Of a stretch of DNA of 64,000 nucleotides, positions 1 through 9,602 are shown one piece after another. The translations under genes and the position numbers were made by a program. Positions within the stretch are counted from its first letter, which is position 1. Each line of letters starts with the position of its first letter. Under the pieces are notes generated by a model, which searched no databases, was not told the origin of the DNA, and worked only from the letters and a program-made list of their open reading frames with translations. Source of the DNA: Tridacna crocea (Eukaryota; Mollusca; Bivalvia; Cardiida; Cardiidae); assembly GCA_943736015.1 (NCBI GenBank), contig OX031057.1:54141001-54205000 (forward strand). The letters run 5' to 3'.

Positions 1-378
1 AATAGGTATGTGTATGTCTTACTCTTAATTGGCTGTGAAGTAAGACATGTTAATGTTTGTTTTCATATTTTATACGTGTATTTTTCTCAAAACAGTATTT
101 GGACCTCACTTACATACTGTATATGTACAAGTGAGATCCAAATAATGTTTTAAGAGCAAACTCATGACATAATGATAGAAAAAAAAAAACAGATTTACCA
201 TCAAGGAGACCTCACAAAATAGGTTTAAAAAAGCTCAGAATCGTTTTCGGCCTTGACCCCCTGCCTGTTGTTTTTGTCAATCGATCTGTTGTTTCATTTC
301 AAAATGAAAACCCTGACATATAGATTTACCTATGGAAAACTGAAAGATCCAAGATCCTCTTGTTTTTGAAGCACAAGG
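1..378. other. No gene seen
   Basis: AT-rich sequence before the first POFUT1 exon in the window. It holds a short imperfect inverted motif around 100-150 (ATTTGGACCTCACTT and its complement). No exon or transposon end was recognised. Confidence 0.4.
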
Positions 379-390
379 TTTTTTTATTTT

Positions 391-421
<31 letters not shown>
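379..421. repeat. Poly-T / poly-G homopolymer junction
   Basis: A T-run with one interrupting A is followed directly by a run of about 21 G. It is either a simple repeat or an assembly-sensitive homopolymer. A G-run of this length could form a G-quadruplex. Confidence 0.85.
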
Positions 422-422
<1 letters not shown>

Positions 423-717
423 GGAAATGGGTAGTTTTGCGTAGTCATTACAGTTCTTATTATTTGTCTCTGAACCACTTTCCAAAAGTGGTTCAGAAAA
501 TGCAGGTGAAAAAAATCATGTTATTACATTCTGTTACTAATAATAGTAACATTTTTCACCGAAAATGGTGTAATATCAGTGTCACACGAGGGCAGATATG
601 ACGGGGCAACGGGCTGATATCTGATATCCTGCCCGTTGATAAGATATTTGTTCTATATCTATAGCAACAGAACACTCGCTCGCAAACGAACGTTCTCAAA
701 ACATCCATTTTGAAAAA

Positions 718-816
718 ATGGCGGAATCGGTCCGTCAATGGCTAGCGGACAAATCTTCAAAACTACAGGCAACGTTGAATCGTTTAACCAACAAAGACGT
801 GATAAATAGAGAATAG
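718..816 (+). other. Short ORF of 32 codons, unrecognised
   Basis: An ATG preceded by AAA opens a short reading frame beginning MAESVRQWLADKSSK and stopping at 814-816. The start context is good and the peptide looks protein-like, as if it were the first exon or the 5' remnant of a mobile-element ORF. No continuation was found. It lies well upstream of the POFUT1 exons and need not belong to that gene. Confidence 0.2.
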
Positions 817-1255
817 ATAGTTGTTGTCTTCGATTGGGAAACTTATCAGGCAATGTGTAGTGTCTATAGGCTAGTAGTTCTTCGATTTTTAGGTATATCT
901 ATTGAGCCGGATGAACCGAGCTTGATTAAGTTTCATAATTCGAAAAACCAACCATCTTTCTATTTATCCTCAGTTTTGATCCCTATCACACTGAATTGAA
1001 TATTTAGATTGAGAAACAATAATGGCAACATCTTTTTAACAATAAACAAACATGAAGAACTGTTTATTTAAACGTCCTATAGGTATACTGCAAATACGCA
1101 GCTCTAAGATAGTGATGATGAATGACGTCATGAACGTGACGTTTACCCGCGGAAAAAAAGTTGTGTCAAATGGACACAAGATATTTTTTGTTTTTAGTAT
1201 TTAAACATGCTAGAAAACCAAAATAATCGTGCAATTGATCCATGAATGTAATAAC
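817..1255. other. No gene seen
   Basis: AT-rich spacer. A GACGTCATGAACGTGACGT motif near 1125-1143 contains CRE-like half sites. Nothing else could be supported. Confidence 0.3.
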
Positions 1256-1400
1256 GAGGTTATTACACGGCTGATGAGGGCTGGAGAGTGATATCGGCCC
1301 TCCACCTCGAAATCTGCCCTCAGGCTAAAGCCCTCGGGGCAGATATCAAGGTAGCGGGCCAATATCACTCTCCGGCCCTCATCAGCCGTGTAATAACCTC
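1256..1400. mobile_element. Foldback / MITE-like inverted repeat
   Basis: About 45 bp at each end are inverted copies. They read GAGGTTATTACACGGC then TGATGAGGGC at the left and the complement ending GTAATAACCTC at the right, around a short centre. The arms differ at only a few bases. No coding capacity is seen. Confidence 0.75.
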
Positions 1401-1576
1401 TAAGTATCAAGCAGCATTTGTGGAATTTAACCTGGCCAATCATTAACTCCTACTCTAAAGAGTCCATGGATTGTCATATTTATCAGAAGCATCAAATCAA
1501 TACCTGTGTCGGGATATGAAATTTATAGTCAGTTGGGTAATTAAATGAAAGTAGACTCATCCACATTGATTACTGC

Positions 1577-1846
1577 CCACCTGGGTGGCTCAGTGGTGAG
1601 CGTGTAGGACTCTTGACCTGGTGGTTGTGAGTTTGATACCCGGTTGAGGCAAACTTTCTCTCTGGTGTATTTTTGCCTCTCACCTCTGCTTAAGCATGTG
1701 AGAAAAGTAGTTGGTGGCTTTAGAAAGAAAGTTGTGTTAGTACTGGCGTGAGAAAGCCAGGAAACACATCCGTGTCACCGACCGCCATGATATGACCTTA
1801 GCTGTTAAAGTGGCGTTAAACCTCAATACAACAATACAACCAACCA
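1577..1846 (+). mobile_element. tRNA-derived SINE
   Basis: The head resembles a tRNA, with a box A-like GTGGCTCAGTGGTGAGCG and a box B-like GGTTGTGAGTTTGATACC spaced as in Pol III promoters. The body ends in GGCGTTAAACCTCAATAC followed by a CAATA-rich tail. Two related copies occur at 6046 and 29276. The tail is of the type seen in molluscan SINEs; the exact family is not assigned. Confidence 0.7.
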
Positions 1847-1970
1847 ACGTTGATTACTCTCCTAACTTATTTAGAAATTGTGTTACTACATATATCTAAA
1901 TGGTTTATCCAATCAGAAATTGCATTATTTTCTTAATTTAGAATATGACTAAGAATGCAATGTAAACTGG

Positions 1971-2198
1971 TAAGTCTTTACCAAACAACAGAATTTCAGA
2001 CTAGTCCAAATTGAAAGCTTTTTCAGCTGACAGCATAAATTTGACTCAAAAATTGAACCTTGTTTCCAAAAGTGTAGAAAACATTGTGGGAAAAGGAGAA
2101 AATGCTGGTTACCAGCATTTTCTCCTTTTTCCACAATATTTTCTACGGCCTTGTTTCTTCAGGGTCATTAAATCTCAGGATTGTGTGGTAAAGGGTTA
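1971..2198 (-). mobile_element. TTAA-palindrome MITE, full copy
   Basis: Reverse orientation, beginning at the CTTTACCAAACAACA end and finishing TTGTGTGGTAAAGGG. The palindrome is intact except that CCACAATATT replaces CCACAATGTT. It lies in the POFUT1 intron upstream of exon 2522-2717. Confidence 0.85.
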
Positions 2199-2232
2199 GT
2201 GAATATGTGCCAGAATACATATTAAGTTCTGC

Positions 2233-2465
2233 TTAACCCTTTCCCAAACAATCCCTGTACTGGTTTTTACGGGTCTGGAATGGTAGCCTTTTGAAAACAT
2301 TGTGGGAAAAGGAGAAAATGCTGGTAACCAGCATTTTCTCCTTGTCCCACAATGTTTTCTACCCTATCATAGACAGAAATAATCTTTTCGGCAAGAGTTG
2401 AATTGTCGTCTGCAAATACTTCCAATTTGTTTTAGTCCAAAAGTTTGTCGTTTGGGAAAGGGTTA
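2233..2465 (+). mobile_element. TTAA-palindrome MITE, subfamily B
   Basis: TTAA-bounded full copy with subfamily B arms: CCCAAACAATCCCTG at the left and TTTGGGAAAGGG at the right. The palindrome is near perfect. It ends 56 bp before POFUT1 exon 2522-2717. Confidence 0.9.
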
Positions 2466-2521
2466 ATGAGACCTAGTATTTGTTGGTGAATTATGATAAT
2501 GTTCTTAATGATATTTTACAG

Positions 2522-2717
2522 ATATGATCCAGAGGCATTCCCAGTTCTTGCATTTACAGGTGCCCCAGCTCAGTTTCCTGTACAAAAACACCATGTTAGC
2601 TTGCAGAAATATTTGTTTTGGTCTGACAAGATAGCCAAGCTTAGAGATGACTTTATCAAAGACAAAATAGGAGAGGAAAAATACATAGGGATACATTTGA
2701 GACTTGGATCTGATTTT
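2522..2717 (+). CDS. POFUT1: POFUT1 exon with GIHLRLGSD motif
   Basis: The acceptor is TTTTACAG and the donor GTAAGT. It opens one base into a split codon and ends in phase 0 after GSDF. It encodes APAQFPV, LQKYLFWSD and the conserved IHLRLGSD loop of the fucosyltransferase fold. Confidence 0.95.
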
Positions 2718-5700
2718 GTAAGTCATGACTTGGTAATCAAACCCAGGGCCCCTTTTTACCAACCAGTCTGTTGTTTTTGCAAGTTCTAAAACAGAAACTG
2801 CCCAATTGTTCTGTATGTTATGTTATGGCCAATCAGAGTGTAGGACTCACTCAATTTAATCTTTTACCACATATTCCCGACTTTTAACACCCCTGGGAAG
2901 GAAAAAAAAAATTGAGGGAAAAGGAGAAAATGCTGGTAACCAGCATTTTCTCCTTTTCCCACAATGTTTTCTTCCCTTCCTAAAACATGTTTCACTTCTT
3001 TAGTCACATTTATTTTGTTGTACCGGTATGCAAAGGCTTTCATTTTGAAACAGTCTAAAATTTTGTCATTTGCTAAAGAGTTAAAAGCATCTGTAGATAG
3101 ACATAGACATAGACATTTGATTCAGTATCTAGGCCACTGGCCCATAATACAATGAAATAATATACAAATAGATGTTTCCCAAATACTGGGATTTGCTTGG
3201 AAAAGTGAAAAGTATTGTGGTAACTTTTAACCAATCAAATTGCAGAGAATATGCAGTGGTAGCATTTGAACCAACCAAATCACAAACCAATCGAGAGCAC
3301 AGTCTGCATATGGGTTACAAAATCATACAATATGTGGAATTGTATTCGACAATATGTAGATAGATTTTATTTTCTGTTGTGTCTGATTATATCAGCCTGC
3401 AGTGCATATGCATTTTTTTGAGCCTGAAAATTTATAGATATATATAGGATCTGACATGAGTTGGCTTTTGAGATATATAGGATCTAACATGAGAGGGGTT
3501 TTGAGATAAGATTTTATTAAACTTGTCAAGGAAAATGTTATTAAGCGAGCCTTTATTTTATTAAACTAGTCAAGGGAAATGTTATTAAGCAAGCCTTTGG
3601 CAAGCTTAATAACATTTTCCTTGACAAGTTTAATAAAATCTTATCTCAAAAGCCCACAAATGTCAGATTCTTTTTATCACATAAAGATATTTCACAAAAT
3701 ATAGATCAGATGATGCAAGAACATTCATAAATGCACCCGCTATATTTTCCATTCACTTGTATGAAATGCATATAAAATGACGTCAAAAATGACGTCACAC
3801 AAATGTGATATTAAACGTGTGTAAGATAAGAAAATTCGTAATGGGTGCATTACACTGAAAACAAGGGAGTTTATTGATAAAAAGATTTTATTAAATGAGT
3901 CTAGGGAAATGTTATTAAGCGAGCCTTTGGCGAGCTGAATAACATTTTCCTTGACAAGTTTATTGAAATTTTATCTAAAACGCCCATGAATGTTAGATTC
4001 TTTATATCACATAACAATATTTCACAAAATATAGATCAGATGATGCTAAAACATTCATAAGTGCACCCACGAAATTTTCCATAAGACCCATTCACTTGTA
4101 TGAAGTGCGTACAAAATGATGTCAGAAATGATGTCATACAAGTGTGATATAAAACATGTATAAGATAAAAAAAATTTGTAACGTGTATATTACACTGAAA
4201 ACAAGGGAGTTTATGTGATAATTATAGATATTAATATAATTTTTATTGAATAAAAGAAATATCTAGAAAAGAAAACAGTACTGTATGTGTGTAAACCTAG
4301 AATCTGGCTCTGATACACATGATTTTTCTCATCTAGGAAAATGCCTGTAGCCATTTAAAAGACTCACCATTAATGTTTGGTGCTGCCCAATGTTTGGGTT
4401 TTAGGGGTGAAAAGGGACCCCCAAGTCAGGAGATGTGTCACCAGTCAGATAAAACCATTATACGAGACTTAAAGTCAGTTCTAAAGAAAACAGGTAAATA
4501 TAGTGAGGTGAAGTTTCTCTTTGAATATTTCTGATTTTCCATTAGCTCTATACAACACAGTCACAACTTTTAATGACCCTAAGCAAGAAGCTTTTTGAAA
4601 ACATTGTGAGAAAAGGAGAAAATAACCAGCATTTTCTCCTTTTCCCACAATGTTTTCTGCTCCTACCAAAGAAAAATTTTGTCATTTTTCCCACCTTTGA
4701 TTTGTTGTCTGCAATTGCTTTCAGTTTGGACTAGTCCAAAATTTTGTTGTTTGGTAATGAGTTAAATGCATGACCAAACAACAAGGTATTGGACCGATTC
4801 AAATTTAAACCTTTACCACACAATCCCAAGTTTTAATACTCCTGAGGAAGAACCCTTTTAAAAACATTGTGGGAAAAGGAGAAAATGCTGGTAACCAGCA
4901 TTTTCTCCTTTTCCCAAAATGTTTTCTATCCTTTCAAAGGCAAACTCCATCATTTGAAGCATGTTTATACCGTCGTCTGCTAATGCTTTGAGTTTGGACA
5001 AGTCTAAGATTTAAGTGGTAAAGAGCTAAAAGCATTTTGAAATGACAAGTGTATATGACTGAGATTTGGGGATGTTACCTAGGAGAGGGTGGAAAAACAA
5101 TGTTGGAAAATATGAAAATGTCTTTACTCTTTAGAAATCATTTAGAATATTAACACATTTAATCCATTTCCCACAATTTTTAGCTCCACTGGCCAAAGGC
5201 CAGTGGTCTTATGTCATGGCCAGGTGTCCGTCATGTGTCGGTCCGTATGTGGGTGCATGCATTAATCTTTATTTCAAACATCTTCTCTGAAACTACCCTT
5301 CCAAATTTGATGAAACTTTACAGAAATGATCCTGCCATGGTCCTCTTCTGAATTTCTTGACAAAATTTGATTCCTTTGAAAACTCTGGTTGCCATGGCAA
5401 ATAAAACTGAAAAAAAAAAATGAACATTTTTAAACATCTTCTTCTCTGAAACCAAAATGGCCAATTAATGTCTCGTCTGAAAATGCTTTTAATTTGGGAA
5501 ATTCTAAAATATTTTTGCTTTGTAAAGATTTAATTATTCTCTCTTTGCTCTATTCTTTACCAGGATATAAAGTTGTATTTGTTGCTACAGACAGTAAAGA
5601 TCTGATCTCAAAATTATCCAAGAAATTCAAAGATGTAAGTATCCAGTATTTATTTCTTCTCAGCAACTAAAATGTTTCATTACCTCAACTTTATTTTGAA

Positions 5701-8700
5701 TTATTAGCCACTTATGACTAGTTAACCCTTTACCCTACAATGATGACTTTTAATGACTGTAAGAAGGAAGCCTTTTGGAAACATTGTGGGAAAAGGAAAA
5801 AATGCTGGTAACCAGCATTTTCTTCTTTTCCCACAAAGTTTTCAACGCTATCAAGGAAGAATTACAACCTTCCATCCACTATGAAATTGTCTTCTGCAAA
5901 TAATTTCAATTTGGATTGGTCTTAAGTTTTGCTGTGGGAAAGGGTTAAGGCAACTATCATATGCATATGTAATTCAGGTTTTTATTCCCAGTTTCTTTCC
6001 GAGGATTGATCATAATGTTTGTGACAGGATTCATTCCTCTCTCAGGGTCCTGTGTGGCTCAGTGGTAAAGTGTAGGACTCAAGACCTGGAGGTCCCGGGT
6101 TTGAGCCTCACTGGCTCCACTGGGGTTTTTCACAGGAGTGTCCTTTGGCAAGACACTTCAGAGCCTAGCCTAGTACTGGTGAAACCCAGGAAACATGAAT
6201 AATGTGAGCTGTCGCTGTGATATGACTGACATAATGTTGAAAGCGGCATAAAACATCATTCAAACAAACAAATCAGTCCTGTCTCACCACTAATCATTTT
6301 CTGAACATTGGTGATGTAGGAGAGCAGTCAGTATTTTGTGTGAAATACTGGTGAATGAAACTCCAGGAAAGCATGGATAGGTACACTGGCTGCTTTGATA
6401 TAAATGAAATAAGAAGAATATGTCATCTATTACCATACAGCCAAGCAATTAACACTATACCAAACAACAAAACATTAGACTTGTCCGTGTTGAAAGCATT
6501 TACAGACAACAAAAATGGCATGATTCAAAAATTGAAACTGGACTGTGGAAGAGTAGAAAAACACTGTGAAAAAAGGAGAAAATGCTGGTTACCAGCATTT
6601 TCTCCTTTTCCCACAGTGTTTTCAGAAAGCATCTTCCATGTGGTCGTTACATCCAGGGATTGTTTGGTAATGGGTTAAAAACTTTTTGGAAGATTTTTTA
6701 AAACTTTGTGAAAGAAAAAAGGGAAAATGCTGGTAAAAACATGTACAATGTTTTCCACCAATCCAGGTACAAAATTCAGTTGTACAGTCTCATTTATCTT
6801 ATGTACTGCAAATGCTACTATTTTTAGCTCCACTGGCCGAAGGCCAGCAGGCTTATGTCATGGCCCGGTGTCCGTCGTGCATCCGTCCGTGCGTGCATGC
6901 GTGTGTCTGTGCATGCAAGCGTGCGTTAAACTTTTATTTCAAACATCTTCTTCTCTGAAACTACCCATCCAATTTTGATGAAACTTCACAGAAATGATCC
7001 TGCCATGGTCCTCTTCAGAATTCCTTGAAACAATTTTATTCCTTCAAAAAGTCTGGTTGCCATGGCAACAAAACTGAAAAATATTGAAAATTTTTAAAAA
7101 TCTTCTTCTCTGAAACCATAAGGCCTAGGGCTACCAAATTTGGCATGTAGCTTTATCTAGTGGACCTCTACCAAGTTCCTTCAAATATTAGCCCTGGGGT
7201 CAAAATTGGCCCCACCCCGGGGGTCACAAGTTTTATATGGGCTTATATATGGAAAACTTTAAAATCCTTCTAGTACCTAGCCATAGGGCATAGGGCTACC
7301 AAATTTGGCATGTAGCTTTATCTAGTAGACCTCTACCCAGAGTGCCCAAATGATAGCCCAGAGATCAAATTTGGCCCGGCCCTGGGGATCACAAGTTTTA
7401 TGTGGGCTTGTATAGTGAAAACATTAAAAATCTTTTCGTACCAAGCCATAAGGCTAAGGGCTTCTCAATTTTGCATCTAGCTTTATCAAGTGGTTGTCTA
7501 CTAAAGGTGCCCAAATTGTAGCTCTGGGGTCAAATTTGGCCCTGTCCTGGGGGGTAATAAGTTTTACATGGGCTCATATTGGGAATTTTTTAAAAATCTA
7601 CTTGTACCTAGCTATAAGGCCTAATGCTACCAAATTTTACATGTAGCTTTATCTAGTGGGCCTCTACCAGGAGGGCCCAAATTATAGCCACAGGGTCAAG
7701 TTTGTCCCCACACCAGGGGTCACAAGTTTTACATGGGCTTTTGTGATGAAGACTTTCTAAGTCATCTTGTTACTAACCATAATAAAGACTAGGACCACTA
7801 AATTTAGCCCTGTCTCATGGGTTTCATGTTTTACAGAGCCTTTTATTGAGAAAACTTTGAAAATCTTCTTGTTTATAACCACACATTCTAAACCTGTATT
7901 ATTTGGTATGGGCCTTTATCTTGTAGACCTCCACCAGGATTCAAGTAATTATAGCTTTGTGGTCAAAACTGGATTTGCCCAGGGGTCACAACTTTTTTGT
8001 TGGTTTTTATGGAAAAAAATTGTATGCCCTCAAGTTTGAAACCAGTTGGCCAATTAATGTAATGTTTGGCTTGTAGTGTTTTTACGAATTAGCCAGTGGA
8101 GCGATACAGGGCCATCATGGCCCTCTTGTTTCATTTGGTAAACTGTTAATCCTTTGCCAAATGACTAAATTTCAGACTAGTCAAATTTCAAATCCTTTGC
8201 AGACGATAATTTAGTTGTGCCTCATCTGATGTAATGTTTCTCTGAAAGGGCAGAAAACATTGTGGGAAAAGGTGAAAATGCTGGGTAGTAGCATTTTCTC
8301 CTTTCCTACCATTTTTTCTGAAGAGCTTCTTCCTCAGGATCGTTAAAACTTGAGATTGTGTGGTAAAGACTTTTGACGACCCTTTGGTAGTAGCCTTCTG
8401 AAAACATTTTGGGAAAAGGAGAAAATGCTGGTAACCAGCGTTTCCTCCTTTTCCCACAATGTTTTCTACCCATCCCAAATCAAATTTCAAATTTACTGTC
8501 ACATTTATTTTGTCGACCTCAAATGCTTTCAATTTGGACCAGTCTATAAATTTGTCCTTTGGTAAAGAGTCAAGTGATATGTGCATATTTTTTCCTGCAC
8601 TCTATCTCCATCTATTCCATTTTTACTATATTTCAGGTTAGTTTTGTGAAACATGAACCAGCAAATCCACATGTTGATTTAGCTTTACTTGGAAAATCCG

Positions 8701-8819
8701 ATTATTTTATAGGAAACTGTATCTCAACATTTACAGGGTTTGTGAAAAGGGAAAGAGATGTAAACAAACTTCCAACAAAATTTTGGGACTTTCCACCCAA
8801 AAAACGTGATGAGTTGTGA
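2522..8819 (+). CDS. POFUT1: GDP-fucose protein O-fucosyltransferase 1, 3' half of gene
   Basis: POFUT1 transfers fucose from GDP-fucose to Ser/Thr of properly folded EGF repeats (Notch and others) in the ER lumen. Four exons are in the window: 2522-2717, 4337-4493, 5564-5634 and 8637-8819. They join in frame to about 201 residues, roughly the C-terminal half of a protein usually near 390. The match rests on conserved blocks: VLAFTGAPAQFPV, GIHLRLGSDF (containing the arginine that contacts GDP-fucose in the family), VVFVATDSK, DYFIGNCIS and FVKRERD. The protein ends KKRDEL, an ER-retention tail matching the RDEF end of the human enzyme. The N-terminal exons and the signal peptide must lie before position 1. 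Every intron here carries repeats; the last one holds two long elements and many MITEs. No AATAAA was seen close behind the stop. Confidence 0.95.
2857..3084 (+). mobile_element. TTAA-palindrome MITE
   Basis: Forward copy in the POFUT1 intron. The left end is worn (TTTAATCTTTTACCACATATTCCC) and the right end GCTAAAGAGTTAA is clear. The left stem has lost part of AAAACATTGTGG. Confidence 0.75.
3089..3550. other. Intronic AT-rich DNA, no gene
   Basis: POFUT1 intron. It has a short GACATA repeat near 3099-3117 and two copies of TATATAGGATCTRACATGAG around 3440-3492. No exon was found. Confidence 0.4.
3553..4215. repeat. Tandem duplication (~332 bp) with large hairpin in each unit
   Basis: Two direct units start near 3553 and 3885. 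Each opens with a palindrome of about 90 bp: ATTTTATTAAACTAGTC, then GTTATTAAGCAAGCC TTTGG, then the complement. An AT-rich tail follows that includes paired CRE-like TGACGTCA motifs (3779-3799; worn in unit two) and ends GAAAACAAGGGAGTTTA. A third, partial copy lies at 56725-57090. Confidence 0.75.
4337..4493 (+). CDS. POFUT1: POFUT1 exon
   Basis: The acceptor is ATCTAG and the donor GTAAAT. It follows the previous exon in phase 0 (GAA AAT GCC TGT) and ends one base into a glycine codon. Contains MFGAAQCLGF and the KTIIRDLKSVLKKT helix; three cysteines match the cysteine-rich insertion of the family. Confidence 0.92.
4543..4765 (+). mobile_element. TTAA-palindrome MITE, tip lost
   Basis: Forward copy starting 50 bp after the donor of POFUT1 exon 4337-4493. 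The hairpin tip is reduced to AAAATAACCAGC, so one side of the GCTGGT pair is deleted. Confidence 0.75.
4804..5030 (+). mobile_element. TTAA-palindrome MITE, full copy
   Basis: Forward copy with left end TTTAAACCTTTACCACACA and right end GTGGTAAAGAGCTAA. The palindrome is perfect except CCAAAATG for CCACAATG. Confidence 0.85.
5085..5535 (+). mobile_element. Degenerate TTAA-palindrome MITE interrupted by a longer element
   Basis: Remnants of a forward copy flank an insertion. The left part (5085-5181) stops in the right-hand stem at CCCACAATTTTT. The right part resumes at 5461 with TGTCTCGTCTGAAAATGCTTTTAATTTGG and TTTGTAAAGATTTAA. Confidence 0.55.
5182..5460 (+). mobile_element. Truncated Helentron-like element
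   Basis: Begins AGCTCCACTGGCCAAAGG, a terminal hairpin (CCACTGGCC/GGCCAGTGG), followed by ATGTCATGGCCAGGTGTCCGTC. It stops after TTGCCATGGCAA and CTTCTTCTCTGAAACC without the GGCCCTCTTG end. It has the same family head as the elements at 6836 and 55398. It sits in the T-run of a MITE stem. Confidence 0.7.
5564..5634 (+). CDS. POFUT1: POFUT1 exon
   Basis: The acceptor is TTACCAG and the donor GTAAGT. It completes the split glycine and encodes YKVVFVATDSKDLISKLSKK, the strand and turn corresponding to VYVATDSE in the human enzyme. Ends in phase 0. Confidence 0.92.
5722..5948 (+). mobile_element. TTAA-palindrome MITE, full copy
   Basis: Forward copy in the last POFUT1 intron, bounded by TTAA on both sides. 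The stem has small changes (GGAAAAAATGC against CATTTTCTTC). Confidence 0.85.
6046..6274 (+). mobile_element. tRNA-derived SINE
   Basis: Head TGTGGCTCAGTGGTAAAGTG (box A) and AGGTCCCGGGTTTGAGCCTC (box B). The body carries GGCAAGACACTT and ends GCGGCATAAAACATC with a CAAACAAA tail. Best preserved of the three related copies. Confidence 0.75.
6449..6678 (-). mobile_element. TTAA-palindrome MITE, full copy
   Basis: Reverse copy, TTAACACTATACC to GGTAATGGGTTAA. The stem is intact, with CACTGTGAAAAAAGG on one side and CCCACAGTG on the other. Confidence 0.85.
6675..8149 (+). mobile_element. TTAA-palindrome MITE split by a 1.3-kb element
   Basis: The left part (6675-6835) carries AAACTTTGTGAAAG, a worn stem and ATGTACTGCAAATGCTACT. 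The right part (8130-8149) is only TTTCATTTGGTAAACTGTTAA. It shares TTAA with its neighbours on both sides. Confidence 0.6.
6836..8129 (+). mobile_element. Helentron-like element with ~162-bp tandem core
   Basis: The left end AGCTCCACTGGCCGAAGG forms a hairpin and is followed by CGTCCGTGCG runs and TTGCCATGGCAA. The core has five degraded units of about 162 bp (starts near 7117, 7279, 7441, 7609, 7773), each with CTACCAAATTTGGCATGTAG and GGGGTCACAAGTTTTA. The right end is a hairpin, AGGGCCATCATGGCCCT, followed by CTTG. No protein-coding gene. Terminal hairpins without TIRs and insertion in a T-run fit Helentron/pearl-type elements; this is inference. Confidence 0.75.
8146..8373 (-). mobile_element. 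TTAA-palindrome MITE
   Basis: Reverse copy abutting the previous one at a shared TTAA (8146). The stem is fairly well kept but the tip is altered to GCTGGGTAGTAGC. Its right end runs directly into the next copy without TTAA. Confidence 0.7.
8369..8573 (+). mobile_element. TTAA-palindrome MITE lacking its left terminus
   Basis: Forward copy fused at ACTTTTGACGACCC to the preceding reverse copy. The palindrome is nearly complete and the right end reads TTGGTAAAGAGTCAA. It ends 63 bp before the last POFUT1 exon. Confidence 0.75.
8637..8819 (+). CDS. POFUT1: POFUT1 terminal exon with RDEL end
   Basis: Acceptor TATTTCAG, phase 0. Contains HVDLALLGKSDYFIGNCIS and FVKRERD, the most conserved C-terminal block, whose second arginine (KRER) is required in the family. 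It closes with KKRDEL and TGA. The DEL-type tail retains the enzyme in the ER. Confidence 0.95.
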   Translation, partial: VSFVKHEPANPHVDLALLGKSDYFIGNCISTFTGFVKRERDVNKLPTKFWDFPPKKRDEL

Positions 8820-8854
8820 AAGAAATGTTCTTTTATATCTGATACTCTATAAGT

Positions 8855-9056
8855 TTAACTCATTACCACACAATCCCTACTTTTGATGACCCTGAGAAAG
8901 ACGCATTTAGAAAACATTGTGGGAAAAGGAGAAAATGCTGAAGGAGAAAAACCCTTCACAAAACAGATTTCAAATTTTCAGTCACTTTTATTTTGTCATC
9001 TGCAAATGCTTTCGATTTGGACAAGCCTAATGTATTGTCGTTTGGTAATGAGTTAA
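8855..9056 (+). mobile_element. TTAA-palindrome MITE, right stem arm deleted
   Basis: TTAA-bounded on both sides. The left stem is intact to AAAATGCTG but then jumps to AAGGAGAAAAACCCTTCAC, so one palindrome arm is gone. It starts 35 bp after the POFUT1 stop and may lie in the 3' UTR. Confidence 0.85.
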
Positions 9057-9116
9057 AAGCATTTCCCATTAAGTTTTTCATTCTTTCAGTGAAGAACGCA
9101 AGCATATGAGTATCAT

Positions 9117-9335
9117 TTAATTCTTTACCGCCAACTTCTAATGACCCATGGAAAGAAACCTGTTAAAAACATGGGAAAAGTAGAAAATGCTGTTAACCAG
9201 AATTTTCTCCTTTTCCCGCAATGTTTTCTACCCTATCAAAGAAAAATTGCACCATTTAAGCCACACTGAAATTGTCCTCTGCAAATGCTTTCAGTTTGGA
9301 CAAGGCTAAAATGTTGTCATCTGGTAAAGAATTAA
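9117..9335 (+). mobile_element. TTAA-palindrome MITE
   Basis: Forward copy with shortened left stem (AAAACATGGGAAAAG). TTAA at both ends. A stray right-arm fragment (CATCTGCAAATGCTTTTAAA) follows at 9336-9400. Confidence 0.8.
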
Positions 9336-9602
9336 TCACCATCTGCAAATGCTTTTAAATTGGATACATCTATAATTTTGTCATCTAGTAAAAAGTTCAT
9401 TCAGAGGGACCAAAAAATAGGTTTAGAAATAACAGTGTATGTTTATAAATACAACAATTGTTCCATTTTCTTATACATTTATCCATTATCTGTTTTTAGC
9501 CCTTAACCCTTTGCCACACAAGTCTGAGTTTTTACAACATGCAGAAAGAAAGCTTTTGAAACATTGTGGGAAAAGAAGAAAATGCAGGTAACCAGCATTT
9601 TT

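Noticed and set aside
1577..1650. Functional tRNA gene
   Set aside because: Box A and B are present, but the acceptor and anticodon stems do not fold and a SINE body and tail follow.
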